Positions 48,754 to 58,219 of a stretch of 64,000 nucleotides of DNA are shown here, one piece after another (positions within the stretch are counted from its first letter, which is position 1; every line of letters begins with the position of its first letter). The notes under the pieces were generated by a model. It was not told where the DNA came from. It did no database searches and worked only from the letters and a program-made list of their open reading frames with translations. The DNA is taken from contig JBBSEC010000003.1 in the NCBI GenBank assembly GCA_038240075.1, positions 21,549-85,548 on the forward strand, given 5' to 3'. Both the position numbers and the translations under genes were made by a program. The stretch is from DATBAK01 sp038240075 (lineage in GTDB: Bacteria; Actinomycetota; Acidimicrobiia; IMCC26256; PALSA-610).

Positions 48754-50541
48754 GTGAGCGCGCAGTCTCTGGGCGCGCAGCCAGTCGGCGACACCCGCAG
48801 CCTCCTCCGCAGGGGCTCCCGGGTGCTCTGGCGCTTCATCTCCCTGCACCCGGGCCCGTTCTCTCTCGCCGTCGCCGGATCTGTCCTCTACGCGACGATG
48901 TCGGTCGCCGGCGCCGACGTGCTCGGTTCGCTGACCGACCGGGTGATCACCCCGTCGTTCACGGCGCACCATCCGCAGGCGTCGACGGTCTGGTTCTACG
49001 CCGGGCTTGTCGTGGTCGTCGCGTTGTTCCGCGGCGCGGGCGTCGTCACCCGCCGGTACTTCGCGGCGATGACCGCACGCCGCTCGCAGGTTTCGCTTCG
49101 CGGGCAGGTCACCGACCGTTACATCGACGTTCCGCTCGAGTTCCACCGGGCGCATCCCACCGGCGAGCTCATGGCTCACGCCGACATCGATGTCGAGGCG
49201 TCGACCGAGGTCGTGCACCCGTTGCCGTTCTCGATCGGTCTCATGGTCCTGATCGTCTTCTCGGTGATCCAGCTGCTCGTCATCGACCCTGTGCTCGCGC
49301 TCGTCGGCCTGCTCCTGTTCCCGTCGATGTTCGTGCTGAACCGCTATTACACGAGACGGGTCGAGGCCCCGGCGGCGATGGTGCAGCAGCGCGTGGGCGA
49401 GGTCTCCTCGATCGCCCACGAGAGCTTCGACGGCGCGCTCGCCGTGAAGACCCTGGGCCTCGAGGCGCTCGAGCGGGCCCGCCTGGCCGAGGCCTCCGAC
49501 CGCCTGCGCACCGAGCGCATCCGGGTCGGCAAGCTCCGCGCGTTCTTCGAGCCGTCGCTCGATGCGATGCCCACGCTCGGCAGCGTCGCGATCCTCGCCC
49601 TCGGCGGCTGGCGGGTCTCGCGAGGCGCGGTCACGCCCGGTCAGCTCGTCACGGTGATGCTGCTCTTCACGCTGCTCGCGTTTCCGATGCGGGTCGTCGG
49701 CTTCCTGCTCGAGGAGCTGCCTCGTTCGGTCGTGTCGATCGCGCGTGTCGACCGGATCCTCGCGGCGCTCCCCGCGGTGCGGCCGCAGCGGCCCCGGCCG
49801 CTGCCTCCTGGGCCGCTCTCACTCGTCGTCGACGGCATCGACTTCGCGTACGCCGGGAGCGAGCCTGTTGTTCGCGACTGCACGCTCTCGGTCGAGGCCG
49901 GCGCTGTGGTCGCGCTCGTCGGCGCGACGGGATCGGGCAAGAGCACGTTGTGCGATCTGTTCGCGGGCCTCGTCGCCCCCGATCGGGGGACGGTCTCGAT
50001 CGGTGGTGTGAACGCACGCGATGTCGAGCCGGCCGAGCTGCGCGCCGCGGTGACGCTCGTGTTCCAGGAGTCGTTCCTCTTCGCCGACACCGTGGGCGAG
50101 AACATCACCGTCGGCTACGAGTCGAGCGTCGAGGAGCGTCGTCACGCGGCCGACATCGCCCAGGCCGCCCGCTTCGTCGACGCGCTTCCCGAGCGGTACG
50201 ACACCGTCGTGGGCGAGCGCGGGGTCACCCTCTCTGGCGGTCAGCGGCAGCGCGTTGCGCTTGCGCGTGCACTCGTGCGCAAGCCACGGTTGTTGATCCT
50301 CGACGACGCGACGTCGGCCGTCGACCCCACGGTCGAGGCCCGGATCCTCGGTGCGCTCCGAGAGGGCCTCGACATGACGACGATCGTCGTCGCGCACCGG
50401 CTGTCGACGATTGCGCTCGCCGATCGCGTGTTCTTCCTGCGCGACGGCGCCATCGCCGCCGCCGGCACCCACGCGGAGCTGCTCGACGTTCCCGAGTACT
50501 CGGCCCTCGTCTCCGCGTACGAGCAAGAGGTTGCCCGGTGA
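48754..50541 (+). CDS. Heterodimeric ABC exporter, subunit with degenerate catalytic site
   Basis: A 595-aa fused membrane and ATPase half-transporter. Six membrane helices, then Walker A GATGSGKST (390-398), signature LSGGQRQ (493-499, canonical) and Walker B LLILDDATSAVD, where Asp518 replaces the catalytic Glu. This subunit therefore brings the degenerate ATPase site. GTG at 48754 follows GGAAGGAAG. It overlaps the next half-transporter by 4 nt (GTGA), so the two make one complex. TACAAT at 48694 may be the -10. Substrate unknown; multidrug or lipid export is typical. Confidence 0.9.
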   Translation: MSAQSLGAQPVGDTRSLLRRGSRVLWRFISLHPGPFSLAVAGSVLYATMSVAGADVLGSLTDRVITPSFTAHHPQASTVWFYAGLVVVVALFRGAGVVTRRYFAAMTARRSQVSLRGQVTDRYIDVPLEFHRAHPTGELMAHADIDVEASTEVVHPLPFSIGLMVLIVFSVIQLLVIDPVLALVGLLLFPSMFVLNRYYTRRVEAPAAMVQQRVGEVSSIAHESFDGALAVKTLGLEALERARLAEASDRLRTERIRVGKLRAFFEPSLDAMPTLGSVAILALGGWRVSRGAVTPGQLVTVMLLFTLLAFPMRVVGFLLEELPRSVVSIARVDRILAALPAVRPQRPRPLPPGPLSLVVDGIDFAYAGSEPVVRDCTLSVEAGAVVALVGATGSGKSTLCDLFAGLVAPDRGTVSIGGVNARDVEPAELRAAVTLVFQESFLFADTVGENITVGYESSVEERRHAADIAQAARFVDALPERYDTVVGERGVTLSGGQRQRVALARALVRKPRLLILDDATSAVDPTVEARILGALREGLDMTTIVVAHRLSTIALADRVFFLRDGAIAAAGTHAELLDVPEYSALVSAYEQEVAR

Positions 50542-52463
50542 CCCCGAGCAAGCCGGTCGACGGCCTCGCGAAGCAAGACGTCGCGGGCTCGGCGCTCGAC
50601 GCGATTTCCGACGCCGCGCCGGCGGGAGTGCTCGACGAAGTCGTCGGTCATCCGCACGCCGAGCTCGAAGCCCTCCTCGACGACGACGCGCCGCTGCCGC
50701 CCCTCGGCGCGCTCGCCGTGATCCGCCGCGGGCTCGCGGTGAGTCCCGAGCTCCGTCGGGGCATCCGCGTCAGCTTCGCGTTCGCCGTGGTCGCCGCGAT
50801 CGGCAAGCTCACGGTGCCGATCCTCGTGCAGCAGGTGCTCGAGCGCGGGATCCTCGACAAGCAGGGCTTCCGACCCGCGTACGTCTACTCGGCCACGGGT
50901 CTCGCCGTCGTGATCATCGCGATCGTGTTGTGGCTCAGCCGGATCGCGTACATCCGCCTCGTGCACGCGGCGGAAGACACGCTGTACGGGTTGCGTGTCC
51001 GCGTCTTCGAGCACATCCACCGGCTCAGCCTCGCCGATCACAACGAGACCAAGAAGGGCATCTTCGTGTCGCGCGTCACGAGCGACATCGAGACCCTCGC
51101 CCGCTTCGCGCAGTGGGGCGCGGTGTCGTGGGTGGTCAACGGCACGCTGATCTTCGGCACCCTGATCGTGATGTTCGTGTACTCGTGGCAGCTCGCGATC
51201 GTCGTGATCGTCACGTACCTACCGGTGCTGCCGTTGTTCCGCCTGCTGCAGCGCGGCCAGCTCCGCGCGTACGACCTCGCGCGCACGCGCACGGGCGACA
51301 TGCTCTCGGAGATCTCCGAGGTCGTGGGCGGTGCCGCCGTCGTGCGCGCGTACGGTCTCGAAGATCGGGCCCGGCGCCGTCTGCGCGACCGGATCCATTC
51401 GCTCTACGAGGCGCACATGCGCGCCGCGTTGTACTTCGCGATCATGTTCCCCCTCGGCGACGTCTTCGGATCGATCGCGATCGGGTTGGTCGCCATTGTC
51501 TCCGCGTTCTACGGCCGTCGCTTCGGGCTGAACGTGAGCGAGGTCGTCGCCTTCTTGTTCCTCACGAACCTGATCCTCAGCCCGATCGCGGAGCTCAGCG
51601 AGATCCTGGACCAGACGCAGACGGCCATCGCAGGGTGGCGCAAGGTGATCGCGGTGCTCGACGTGCCCGTCGACGTCGTCGAGCCGACGGCTGCGGAGTC
51701 GGTGACGCTCCCTCCCGGACCGCTCGCGGTCAGCGTCTCCGACGTCGAGTTCGCATACCGCGAGGGTGGCCGCGTGCTGCACGGCATCGACGTCGACCTG
51801 CCCGCGGGGATCAACGTGGCGGTCGTGGGGGAGACAGGCTCGGGCAAGACGACGTTCGCGAAGTTGTTGTGCCGTCTCGCCGACCCGACCGTGGGAAGGG
51901 TCGAGCTCGGCGGAGTCGATCTGCGCGTGGTCGCGCCGGTCGAACGGCGGCAACGCATCCGCCTCGTTCCCCAAGACGGCTTCCTCTTCGACACGACGAT
52001 CCGCGAGAACGTGCGTCTCGGCCGGGCCGGTGCCACCGATGCCGACGTCGACACCGCGTTCGTCGCGCTCGGGCTCGACTGGTGGGTCGCCAACCTCCCC
52101 GACGGTCTCGACACGGAAGTCGGCGAGCGCGGCGAGAGCCTCTCCGTCGGCGAACGGCAGCTCGTGTCGTTGGCCCGTGCGCAGCTCGGTGAGCCCGGGC
52201 TGCTCGTGCTCGACGAGGCGACGAGCGCCGTCGACCCCGAGACCGAACGGGCGCTGGCGGTCGCGCTGCTGCGGGCCGCACGGGGCCGCACGACGATCAG
52301 CGTCGCGCACCGGCTCTCGACCGCCGAAGCCGCCGATCTCGTGCTGGTGTTCGACGCCGGCCTGCTCGTCGAGCGGGGAAGTCACGCCGAGCTGATCGCA
52401 CAGGGCGGTGTGTACGCGGGCCTCTTCGCGAGCTGGCTCGGCAACACCCGCGCCGCCGGCTGA
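50538..52463 (+). CDS. Heterodimeric ABC exporter, subunit with canonical catalytic Glu
   Basis: A 641-aa half-transporter, partner of the preceding gene. An N-terminal 70-residue acidic extension precedes the membrane domain. Walker A is GETGSGKTT (431-439), the signature is altered to LSVGERQ (535-541), and Walker B is LLVLDEATSAVD with Glu560. Its missing signature pairs with the other subunit's missing Glu, as expected for one degenerate and one active ATP site. GTG at 50538 overlaps the previous stop by 4 nt. Confidence 0.9.
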   Translation: MTPSKPVDGLAKQDVAGSALDAISDAAPAGVLDEVVGHPHAELEALLDDDAPLPPLGALAVIRRGLAVSPELRRGIRVSFAFAVVAAIGKLTVPILVQQVLERGILDKQGFRPAYVYSATGLAVVIIAIVLWLSRIAYIRLVHAAEDTLYGLRVRVFEHIHRLSLADHNETKKGIFVSRVTSDIETLARFAQWGAVSWVVNGTLIFGTLIVMFVYSWQLAIVVIVTYLPVLPLFRLLQRGQLRAYDLARTRTGDMLSEISEVVGGAAVVRAYGLEDRARRRLRDRIHSLYEAHMRAALYFAIMFPLGDVFGSIAIGLVAIVSAFYGRRFGLNVSEVVAFLFLTNLILSPIAELSEILDQTQTAIAGWRKVIAVLDVPVDVVEPTAAESVTLPPGPLAVSVSDVEFAYREGGRVLHGIDVDLPAGINVAVVGETGSGKTTFAKLLCRLADPTVGRVELGGVDLRVVAPVERRQRIRLVPQDGFLFDTTIRENVRLGRAGATDADVDTAFVALGLDWWVANLPDGLDTEVGERGESLSVGERQLVSLARAQLGEPGLLVLDEATSAVDPETERALAVALLRAARGRTTISVAHRLSTAEAADLVLVFDAGLLVERGSHAELIAQGGVYAGLFASWLGNTRAAG

Positions 52464-52622
52464 CGCGGCCCCGTGCACCCTGGAACGTCACACTCCGCGC
52501 GAGCAGACGCGTTCCGAATCTGACGGGTATCGCGCGAAAGTCCTGCAAGACGGCCTTTCGCCACGGGGAGTGTCGGCTGTAGGGTCACTTTCCGTACCAC
52601 CGTTCAACAATGGGAGGAACCG

Positions 52623-54590
52623 GTGCGTCGACTGATCACAGTGTTTGCCGCGGCCGCGCTCGGAATGGGCGTCTTCGCGAGCGCAGGGCTGCCGGCCACG
52701 GCGACCGCAGCCACACGGCACACGCTCGGCGCCGAGCCGGGCTGGGCCAAAGCCGCCAACCGCCGCGGCACCGCCTCGGCATCCGATGTCGTGGCGTTCA
52801 GGGTGGTGCTCAGCACCCGCAACCTCGCGGAAGCGACGGCCGTCGCCAACGCGGTGAGCAACCCGAAGAGCTCGAGCTACAAGCACTACTTGTCGGCCGC
52901 CGAGTACCGCGCCCGCTTCGCGCCGACCGCCGCGTCGGTCGATGTCGTGAAGAGCTGGCTGCGGTCACAGGGACTGACCGTCGGCTACGTGCCGGCCAAC
53001 AACGAGTACGTCTCGGCCGTCGGCACCGCCGCCAAGGTGGGCGCGGCCTTCAGTGTGCACTTCTCGAAGTACGCGACGCAGGGCAAGGTGCTGCGCGCAC
53101 CTGACTCCGCACCTTCGGTTCCTGCGGAGCTCGGTTCCGCCGTCGCCGGCGTGGTGGGGCTCGACCAGTCGGCCGACCTCATCCACCCGAACGCGATCGC
53201 GGATGCCGATCCCCGGACGAGCCCGAAGGCCGGTCCGCCGGTCGGGTTCCGGAACGCGCCGCCGTGCTCGATCTACTGGAACCAGCACCAGGCGACCGAC
53301 CAGCCGCCGCTCAAGGGCGGGTACCCCGCCGTGCTTCCGTACGCACCGTGCGGACACACGCCTCCGCAACTGCGCTCGGTCTACGGCATCGAGTCGTCGG
53401 TCGAGAGCGGCAATGACGGCCACGGTGTCAAGGTCGGAATCGTCGACGCGTTCGCGGCACCGACGATCTTCCGCGACGCCCGTGAGTACTCGACCCGGAA
53501 CGACCCGAGTCACGTGTTGAAGCTCACGCAGTTCACGCAGGTCATTCCGCCCGGCATCTACAAGGCGAAGGCGAACGACCCGTGCGACCCGCGCGGTTGG
53601 TACGGCGAGGAGACGCTCGACGTCGAAGCCGTGCACGCGATGGCACCCGGTGCCGACATCGTCTACGCGGGCGGTGCGTCGTGCAACGACCACGACATCG
53701 CCGTCGCGCTCAACAACCTCGTCGACGGCAGCCTCGTGAACCTCGTCTCCAACTCGTACGGCGACCTCGGTGAGGACGTCTCCGCGAGCACCAAGACGGA
53801 GTTCGACCAGATCGCGACCCAGGCTGCGGCCCAGGGCATCGGCCTCTACTTCTCGTCGGGTGACAACGGTGACGAGACCGACAGCCTTGCGCAGCCCGAG
53901 ACCGACTTCTCGGCCGACTCCAACATGGTCACCGCGGTCGGCGGGACGAGCCTCGGCGTCAACAAGCTCGGTGGCCGCGCCATCGAGCAGGCCTGGTCGA
54001 CGACGATCGTCGGCCAGACGCCCAACGGCAAGTGGGCATCGAAGCCCCCGGGCAGCTTCCTCTACGCATCGGGTGGCGGCACGAGCCGCCTGTACAGCGA
54101 GCCGTTCTACCAGCACGGCGTCGTGCCCGACGCGTTGGCGTTCGCACACTCGAACCACCGCGGACGCGTCGTTCCCGACGTCGCGATGCTCGGCGACCCG
54201 AACACCGGGATGCTCATCGGAGAGACGCAGACGTTCTCCGACGGCCGGTACTACGACCAGTACCGCATCGGTGGCACGAGTCTGTCGTCGCCACTCTTCG
54301 CGGGCCTGATGGCCGTTGCCGACCAGGTGGCCGGCTTCAGCCACGGCTTTGCCAACCCGTTGCTCTACAGCCTGGGTGGCACCGCGGCCTTCAACGACGT
54401 GAAGCCGGGACCGTTGACGGCGGTCGTTCGCCGGAACTTCGTCAACAGCGAGAACGCTGCTGACGGCTACAGCGTCTCGGCCCGGATCCTCGACTCCGAA
54501 GTGCAGACGCTTCGGGTCGCCAAGGGCTACGACAACCTGACCGGCATGGGGACGCCGAACGGAGAGACGTTCCTCACACTGCTCAAGTAG
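52623..54590 (+). CDS. S53 family peptidase (sedolisin/kumamolisin-like), secreted
   Basis: A 655-aa exported serine-carboxyl peptidase. The signal peptide is VRRLITVFAAAALGMGVFAS continuing to GLPATATAA. A pro-kumamolisin activation domain follows (VLSTRNLAEATAVANAVSNP; YLSAAEYRARFAP). The catalytic Glu329 and Asp333 are in GWYGEETLDVEAVHAM, oxyanion Asp414 in SSGDNGDE, and Ser553 in GGTSLSSPLFAGLMA. The family is active at low pH, so an acidic environment or acidified niche is possible. GGGAGGAACC precedes the GTG start. A strong terminator follows. Confidence 0.9.
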   Translation: MRRLITVFAAAALGMGVFASAGLPATATAATRHTLGAEPGWAKAANRRGTASASDVVAFRVVLSTRNLAEATAVANAVSNPKSSSYKHYLSAAEYRARFAPTAASVDVVKSWLRSQGLTVGYVPANNEYVSAVGTAAKVGAAFSVHFSKYATQGKVLRAPDSAPSVPAELGSAVAGVVGLDQSADLIHPNAIADADPRTSPKAGPPVGFRNAPPCSIYWNQHQATDQPPLKGGYPAVLPYAPCGHTPPQLRSVYGIESSVESGNDGHGVKVGIVDAFAAPTIFRDAREYSTRNDPSHVLKLTQFTQVIPPGIYKAKANDPCDPRGWYGEETLDVEAVHAMAPGADIVYAGGASCNDHDIAVALNNLVDGSLVNLVSNSYGDLGEDVSASTKTEFDQIATQAAAQGIGLYFSSGDNGDETDSLAQPETDFSADSNMVTAVGGTSLGVNKLGGRAIEQAWSTTIVGQTPNGKWASKPPGSFLYASGGGTSRLYSEPFYQHGVVPDALAFAHSNHRGRVVPDVAMLGDPNTGMLIGETQTFSDGRYYDQYRIGGTSLSSPLFAGLMAVADQVAGFSHGFANPLLYSLGGTAAFNDVKPGPLTAVVRRNFVNSENAADGYSVSARILDSEVQTLRVAKGYDNLTGMGTPNGETFLTLLK

Positions 54591-54612
54591 TCACGTTGAC
54601 CTCAGCGAAATG

Positions 54613-54648
54613 ACAGACGGCCCGGCCAAGGATGGCCGGGCCTTCTGT
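54613..54648 (+). terminator. Strong rho-independent terminator after the S53 peptidase
   Basis: GGCCCGGCCA and TGGCCGGGCC pair perfectly over 10 bp around AGGA, and ACAGA/TCTGT extends the stem to 16 bp with one mismatch. T-rich TTCTGTCTTTCT follows on the plus strand. It lies 22 nt after the stop. Confidence 0.85.
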
Positions 54649-54654
54649 CTTTCT

Positions 54655-54717
54655 GGTCGCATACGCATGCGCTTTGCCGTCTCGTGTCGCACCGATTGCG
54701 GTCGTCGCGTCTGCTCC
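54655..54717 (+). repeat. Dispersed intergenic repeat, copy B
   Basis: Partner of 7390-7451: the first 28 bp agree at 25 positions and the last 11 bp (GCGTCTGCTCC) are identical. It lies between the S53 terminator and gcvP. Confidence 0.55.
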
Positions 54718-54810
54718 TGACGCCTCAGCCGCCGGGCGCGTGCCTGCGGGAGCGAACCAGTGCGGGGTGGTTTTCTGACTGATAAAGGGGGCTGCAGTAT
54801 CGTCGGCGCA

Positions 54811-57705
54811 ATGAGCGACGGCGCGCGCGACAGCCTCCGCGACCTCGAGCAGCCGGCGGGCTTCGTTTCTCGCCACATTGGTCCTGGTCGCGACGATCAG
54901 CTCGCGATGCTCGAGGTGCTCGGCTACAAGTCGCTCGACGCCCTCGTCGACGCCGCCGTGCCCGACTCGATCCGGGATCTCTCGCCCGCGGTCGGCTCCG
55001 GATCGTTCGGGGCCGAGCCGGTGGGGGAGGCCGAGACGCTCGCCCGGCTGCGCTCGCTCGCGTCGGCGAACGAGGTGTTCACATCGCTGATCGGGCTCGG
55101 TTACACGGGCACGTTCACGCCGCCGGTGATCGCCCGCAACGTGCTCGAGAACCCGGCCTGGTACACGGCCTACACGCCGTACCAACCGGAGATCTCGCAG
55201 GGTCGGCTCGAAGCGCTCCTCAACTTCCAGACGATGGTCGCGGATCTCACGGGCATGGAGATCGCCAACGCGTCACTGCTCGACGAAGGCACTGCGGCCG
55301 CCGAGGCGATGGGCATGATGGCGCGCCTGGCTCCGCAGCGTCCGTCGGCCGTGTTCATCGACGCCGACTGCCATCCGCAGACCATCGCAGTCGTCGCGAC
55401 GCGCGCCGAGCCCCTCGGTATCGACGTCATCGTCGGCGACCCCGAACGCGATCTCGATCCTGCGACCGTGTTCGGTGCGTTGCTGCAGTATCCGGGCAGC
55501 AGCGGCGCGGTGCGCGACGACACGGCGATCGTCGAACGCTGTCACGCCGCGGGTGCGCTGGTCACGGTCGCGACCGATCTGCTCGCGCTCGTGATTCTGC
55601 GGCCGCCCGGTGAGATCGGCGTCGACATCGTCGTCGGATCGGCCCAGCGTTTTGGCGTCCCACCGATGTTCGGCGGTCCGCACGCGGGGTTCCTCGCGAT
55701 CCGCGACGAGCACAAGCGCACGTTGCCGGGACGGTTGGTTGGCGTCTCGGTCGACGCGTCCGGACGGCCCGCGCTGCGGCTCGCGCTCCAGACGCGCGAG
55801 CAGCACATCCGGCGCGAGAAGGCGACGAGCAACATCTGCACCGCCCAGGTGCTCCTCGCGGTGATCGCCGGCCTCTACGCGGTGTACCACGGCCCCGAAG
55901 GGCTGACGCGCATCGCGCGCCGGGTGCACCGCCTCACCGCAATCCTTGCGTTGGGGCTGCGGGACGCGGGCTTCGACATCGTGTCCGACTCGTTCTTCGA
56001 CACCGTCACGCTTCGGGTTCCCGGCCGCGCGGAGGCGATCGCCACCGCCGCGCGTGAGCGGCGGATCAATCTGCGTGTCGTTGACGGCGACACGCTCGGC
56101 ATCACGCTCGACGAGACGACCACCGCCGCGACCGTCGAGTCGGTCTGGGCCGCGTTCGGAGTGTCGGCAGCGGCCGCCGATCTCGACCGCGCGGTCGACG
56201 ACCACCTGCCATCACGGCTGCGCCGTCGGAGCGAGGTGCTCGCGCACCCGGTGTTCCACCGGTACCGGTCGGAGACGCAGATGCTCCGGTACCTGCGTCG
56301 GCTCGCCGACCGCGATGTGGCGCTCGATCGTTCGATGATCCCCCTCGGCTCGTGCACGATGAAGCTCAACTCCACAACCGAGATGCTGCCGGTGACGTGG
56401 CCCGAGTTCGCGTCGCTGCACCCGTTCGCGCCGCTCGATCAGGCCGCGGGATACGTCGAGCTCATCGGCGACCTCGAGCGCATGCTCACCGACATCACCG
56501 GTTACGACGCGGTCTCGCTGCAGCCGAACGCGGGATCGCAGGGCGAGTACGCCGGCCTCCTCGCGATCCGCAAGTACCACGCGGAACGGGGTGAGGTGCA
56601 CCGCGAGGTGTGCCTGATCCCGGCATCCGCGCACGGCACCAACGCGGCGAGCGCAACGATGGCGGGGCTGCGGGTCGTGGTCGTGAAGACCGACGAGAAC
56701 GGCAACGTCGACGTCGACGACCTCAAAGCCAAGGTCGTCGAGCACGCCGATCGGCTGTGCGCGTTGATGGTGACGTATCCGTCGACCCACGGCGTCTTCG
56801 AGGAGCAGATCACCGACGTCTGCGCGCTTGTGCACGACCACGGTGGGCAGGTGTACCTCGACGGCGCGAACCTCAACGCGCTGGTCGGAGTCGCGAAGCC
56901 CGGGCGGTTCGGCGCCGACGTCTCGCACCTCAACCTGCACAAGACGTTCTGCATTCCGCACGGCGGCGGCGGGCCTGGTGTCGGCCCGGTCGCGGTGCGA
57001 GCCCATCTCGCGCCCTACCTCCCCAACCACCCGCTGCGTTCCGAAGCCGGCCCCGTCACCGGCGTCGGCGCGATCGCATCGGCGCCGTGGGGATCGGCCG
57101 GGATCCTGCCGATCTCGTGGGCGTACATCAACATGATGGGTGCTTCGGGGCTGCTCGACGCGACGCGCGTTGCGATCCTCAACGCCAACTACATCGCACA
57201 CCGTCTCGCGCCGCACTACCCGGTGCTCTACACGGGCGCGCACGGCCTCGTCGCGCACGAATGCATCATCGACCTGCGCCCGATCACGAAGGACGCGGGC
57301 GTGAGCGTCGACGATGTCGCCAAGCGCCTCATCGACTATGGCTTCCACGCGCCGACGATGTCGTTCCCGGTGGCGGGGACGTTGATGATCGAGCCCACGG
57401 AGTCGGAGGACCGGCTCGAGATCGACCGGTTCTGCGACGCGATGATCGCGATCCGCGCGGAGATCGAGCGGGTGCAGACCGGCGACTACGCCGGCGACGA
57501 CAACCCGTTGCACCACGCGCCCCACCCCGCAGCCGACGTCGTATCCGATTCGTGGAGCCACGCGTACTCGCGTGAAGAGGCCGCGTTCCCCGTCGCTGCG
57601 CTGCGCACCGACAAGTACTGGCCGCCGGTCAGCCGCATCGACAACGCGTACGGCGACCGCAACGTCATGTGCTCGTGCCCCCCGCTCGAGGCCTACGAAG
57701 CCTGA
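54811..57705 (+). CDS. gcvP: Glycine dehydrogenase (aminomethyl-transferring), P-protein
   Basis: A 964-aa P-protein of the glycine cleavage system: it decarboxylates glycine with PLP and loads the aminomethyl group on the lipoyl H-protein. FVSRHIGPGRDDQLAMLEVL opens the protein; ENPAWYTAYTPYQPEISQGR and GPHAGFLAIRDEHKRTLPGR are conserved; the PLP lysine is about residue 711 in HLNLHKTFCIPHGGGGPG. Both the N- and C-terminal halves are present in one chain. TATCGT lies 7 nt before ATG 54811, and no glycine riboswitch is visible. gcvT and gcvH are not in the window. Confidence 0.95.
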   Translation: MSDGARDSLRDLEQPAGFVSRHIGPGRDDQLAMLEVLGYKSLDALVDAAVPDSIRDLSPAVGSGSFGAEPVGEAETLARLRSLASANEVFTSLIGLGYTGTFTPPVIARNVLENPAWYTAYTPYQPEISQGRLEALLNFQTMVADLTGMEIANASLLDEGTAAAEAMGMMARLAPQRPSAVFIDADCHPQTIAVVATRAEPLGIDVIVGDPERDLDPATVFGALLQYPGSSGAVRDDTAIVERCHAAGALVTVATDLLALVILRPPGEIGVDIVVGSAQRFGVPPMFGGPHAGFLAIRDEHKRTLPGRLVGVSVDASGRPALRLALQTREQHIRREKATSNICTAQVLLAVIAGLYAVYHGPEGLTRIARRVHRLTAILALGLRDAGFDIVSDSFFDTVTLRVPGRAEAIATAARERRINLRVVDGDTLGITLDETTTAATVESVWAAFGVSAAAADLDRAVDDHLPSRLRRRSEVLAHPVFHRYRSETQMLRYLRRLADRDVALDRSMIPLGSCTMKLNSTTEMLPVTWPEFASLHPFAPLDQAAGYVELIGDLERMLTDITGYDAVSLQPNAGSQGEYAGLLAIRKYHAERGEVHREVCLIPASAHGTNAASATMAGLRVVVVKTDENGNVDVDDLKAKVVEHADRLCALMVTYPSTHGVFEEQITDVCALVHDHGGQVYLDGANLNALVGVAKPGRFGADVSHLNLHKTFCIPHGGGGPGVGPVAVRAHLAPYLPNHPLRSEAGPVTGVGAIASAPWGSAGILPISWAYINMMGASGLLDATRVAILNANYIAHRLAPHYPVLYTGAHGLVAHECIIDLRPITKDAGVSVDDVAKRLIDYGFHAPTMSFPVAGTLMIEPTESEDRLEIDRFCDAMIAIRAEIERVQTGDYAGDDNPLHHAPHPAADVVSDSWSHAYSREEAAFPVAALRTDKYWPPVSRIDNAYGDRNVMCSCPPLEAYEA

Positions 57706-57718
57706 GCGGTCGCCGCTT

Positions 57719-57759
57719 TGGTGCCCAATAATCCTTCTGAGAGGGACGATCGGGCACCA
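57719..57759. terminator. Hairpin between gcvP and the convergent SnoaL operon
   Basis: TGGTGCCC (57719-57726) and GGGCACCA (57752-57759) pair perfectly, and the inner AATAATCC / GGGACGATC continue pairing with few mismatches to a loop TTCTGAGA. It lies between two convergent stops and probably terminates both. Confidence 0.65.
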
Positions 57760-57772
57760 GAACGCGGAAGTC

Positions 57773-58219
57773 TCAGCTCTGGCGCTGGCGGCGGATCGCC
57801 CAGCCGTCGGGCGCGTAGCCGTCGGTGCGCACGAGACGGTGCGCGAACCGCCAACCACCGTCCTCCGGAACGAACCGGTCGCGGTAGCGACCCCAGTGGT
57901 CGAGGCCCGTTTCGGCCAGCACCAAGAACGCGCTCGCGGCGGTCGCTTCCTGCGGCGACGCGACGGTGATCGTCACGTTGGTCGAGTAGTGCCGCAGCAT
58001 CGGCACGTCGCTCATCGCGACGACGTCACGGTTCACGCCGGCCAGGAAATCGACGATCGCGGCGCGCCCGTTGTGCGCACCCTCGCCGTGGATCTCGAGG
58101 ACACCGTCGACCGCAAACAACGCGGCCATCTCGGTGAACCGACCGGAGTCACCGGCGTGGTGATACCGGGCGAGCGTCTCGCGGATCTCCTCACGCGCAC
58201 TCAGCTCCCAGAGCTCCAT
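57773..58219 (-). CDS. SnoaL-like/NTF2-fold protein
   Basis: A 148-aa cone-fold protein of the NTF2/SnoaL_4 group: MELWELSAREEIRETLARYH, FTEMAALFAVDGVLEIHGEG, MLRHYSTNVTITVASPQEAT and a C-terminal RDRFVPEDGGWRFAHRLVRT. Such proteins often bind or transform small hydrophobic compounds, as isomerases, dehydratases or oxygenase beta subunits. Its start overlaps the Zn-ribbon gene's stop by 1 nt (TGATG), so it belongs to the three-gene unit with the thiolase. Confidence 0.85.
   Translation of the reverse strand: MELWELSAREEIRETLARYHHAGDSGRFTEMAALFAVDGVLEIHGEGAHNGRAAIVDFLAGVNRDVVAMSDVPMLRHYSTNVTITVASPQEATAASAFLVLAETGLDHWGRYRDRFVPEDGGWRFAHRLVRTDGYAPDGWAIRRQRQS

Noticed and set aside
47977..49419. 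Extension of the SDR frame to 49419 (743 codons) and of the dehalogenase frame to 47992
   Set aside because: The added parts lie antisense or out of frame over MsrA, the ABC gene and the SDR itself, and lack any motif.
54718..54810. Glycine riboswitch upstream of gcvP
   Set aside because: None of the conserved glycine-riboswitch core segments are visible, and the promoter hexamer lies 7 nt before the ATG, leaving no leader.
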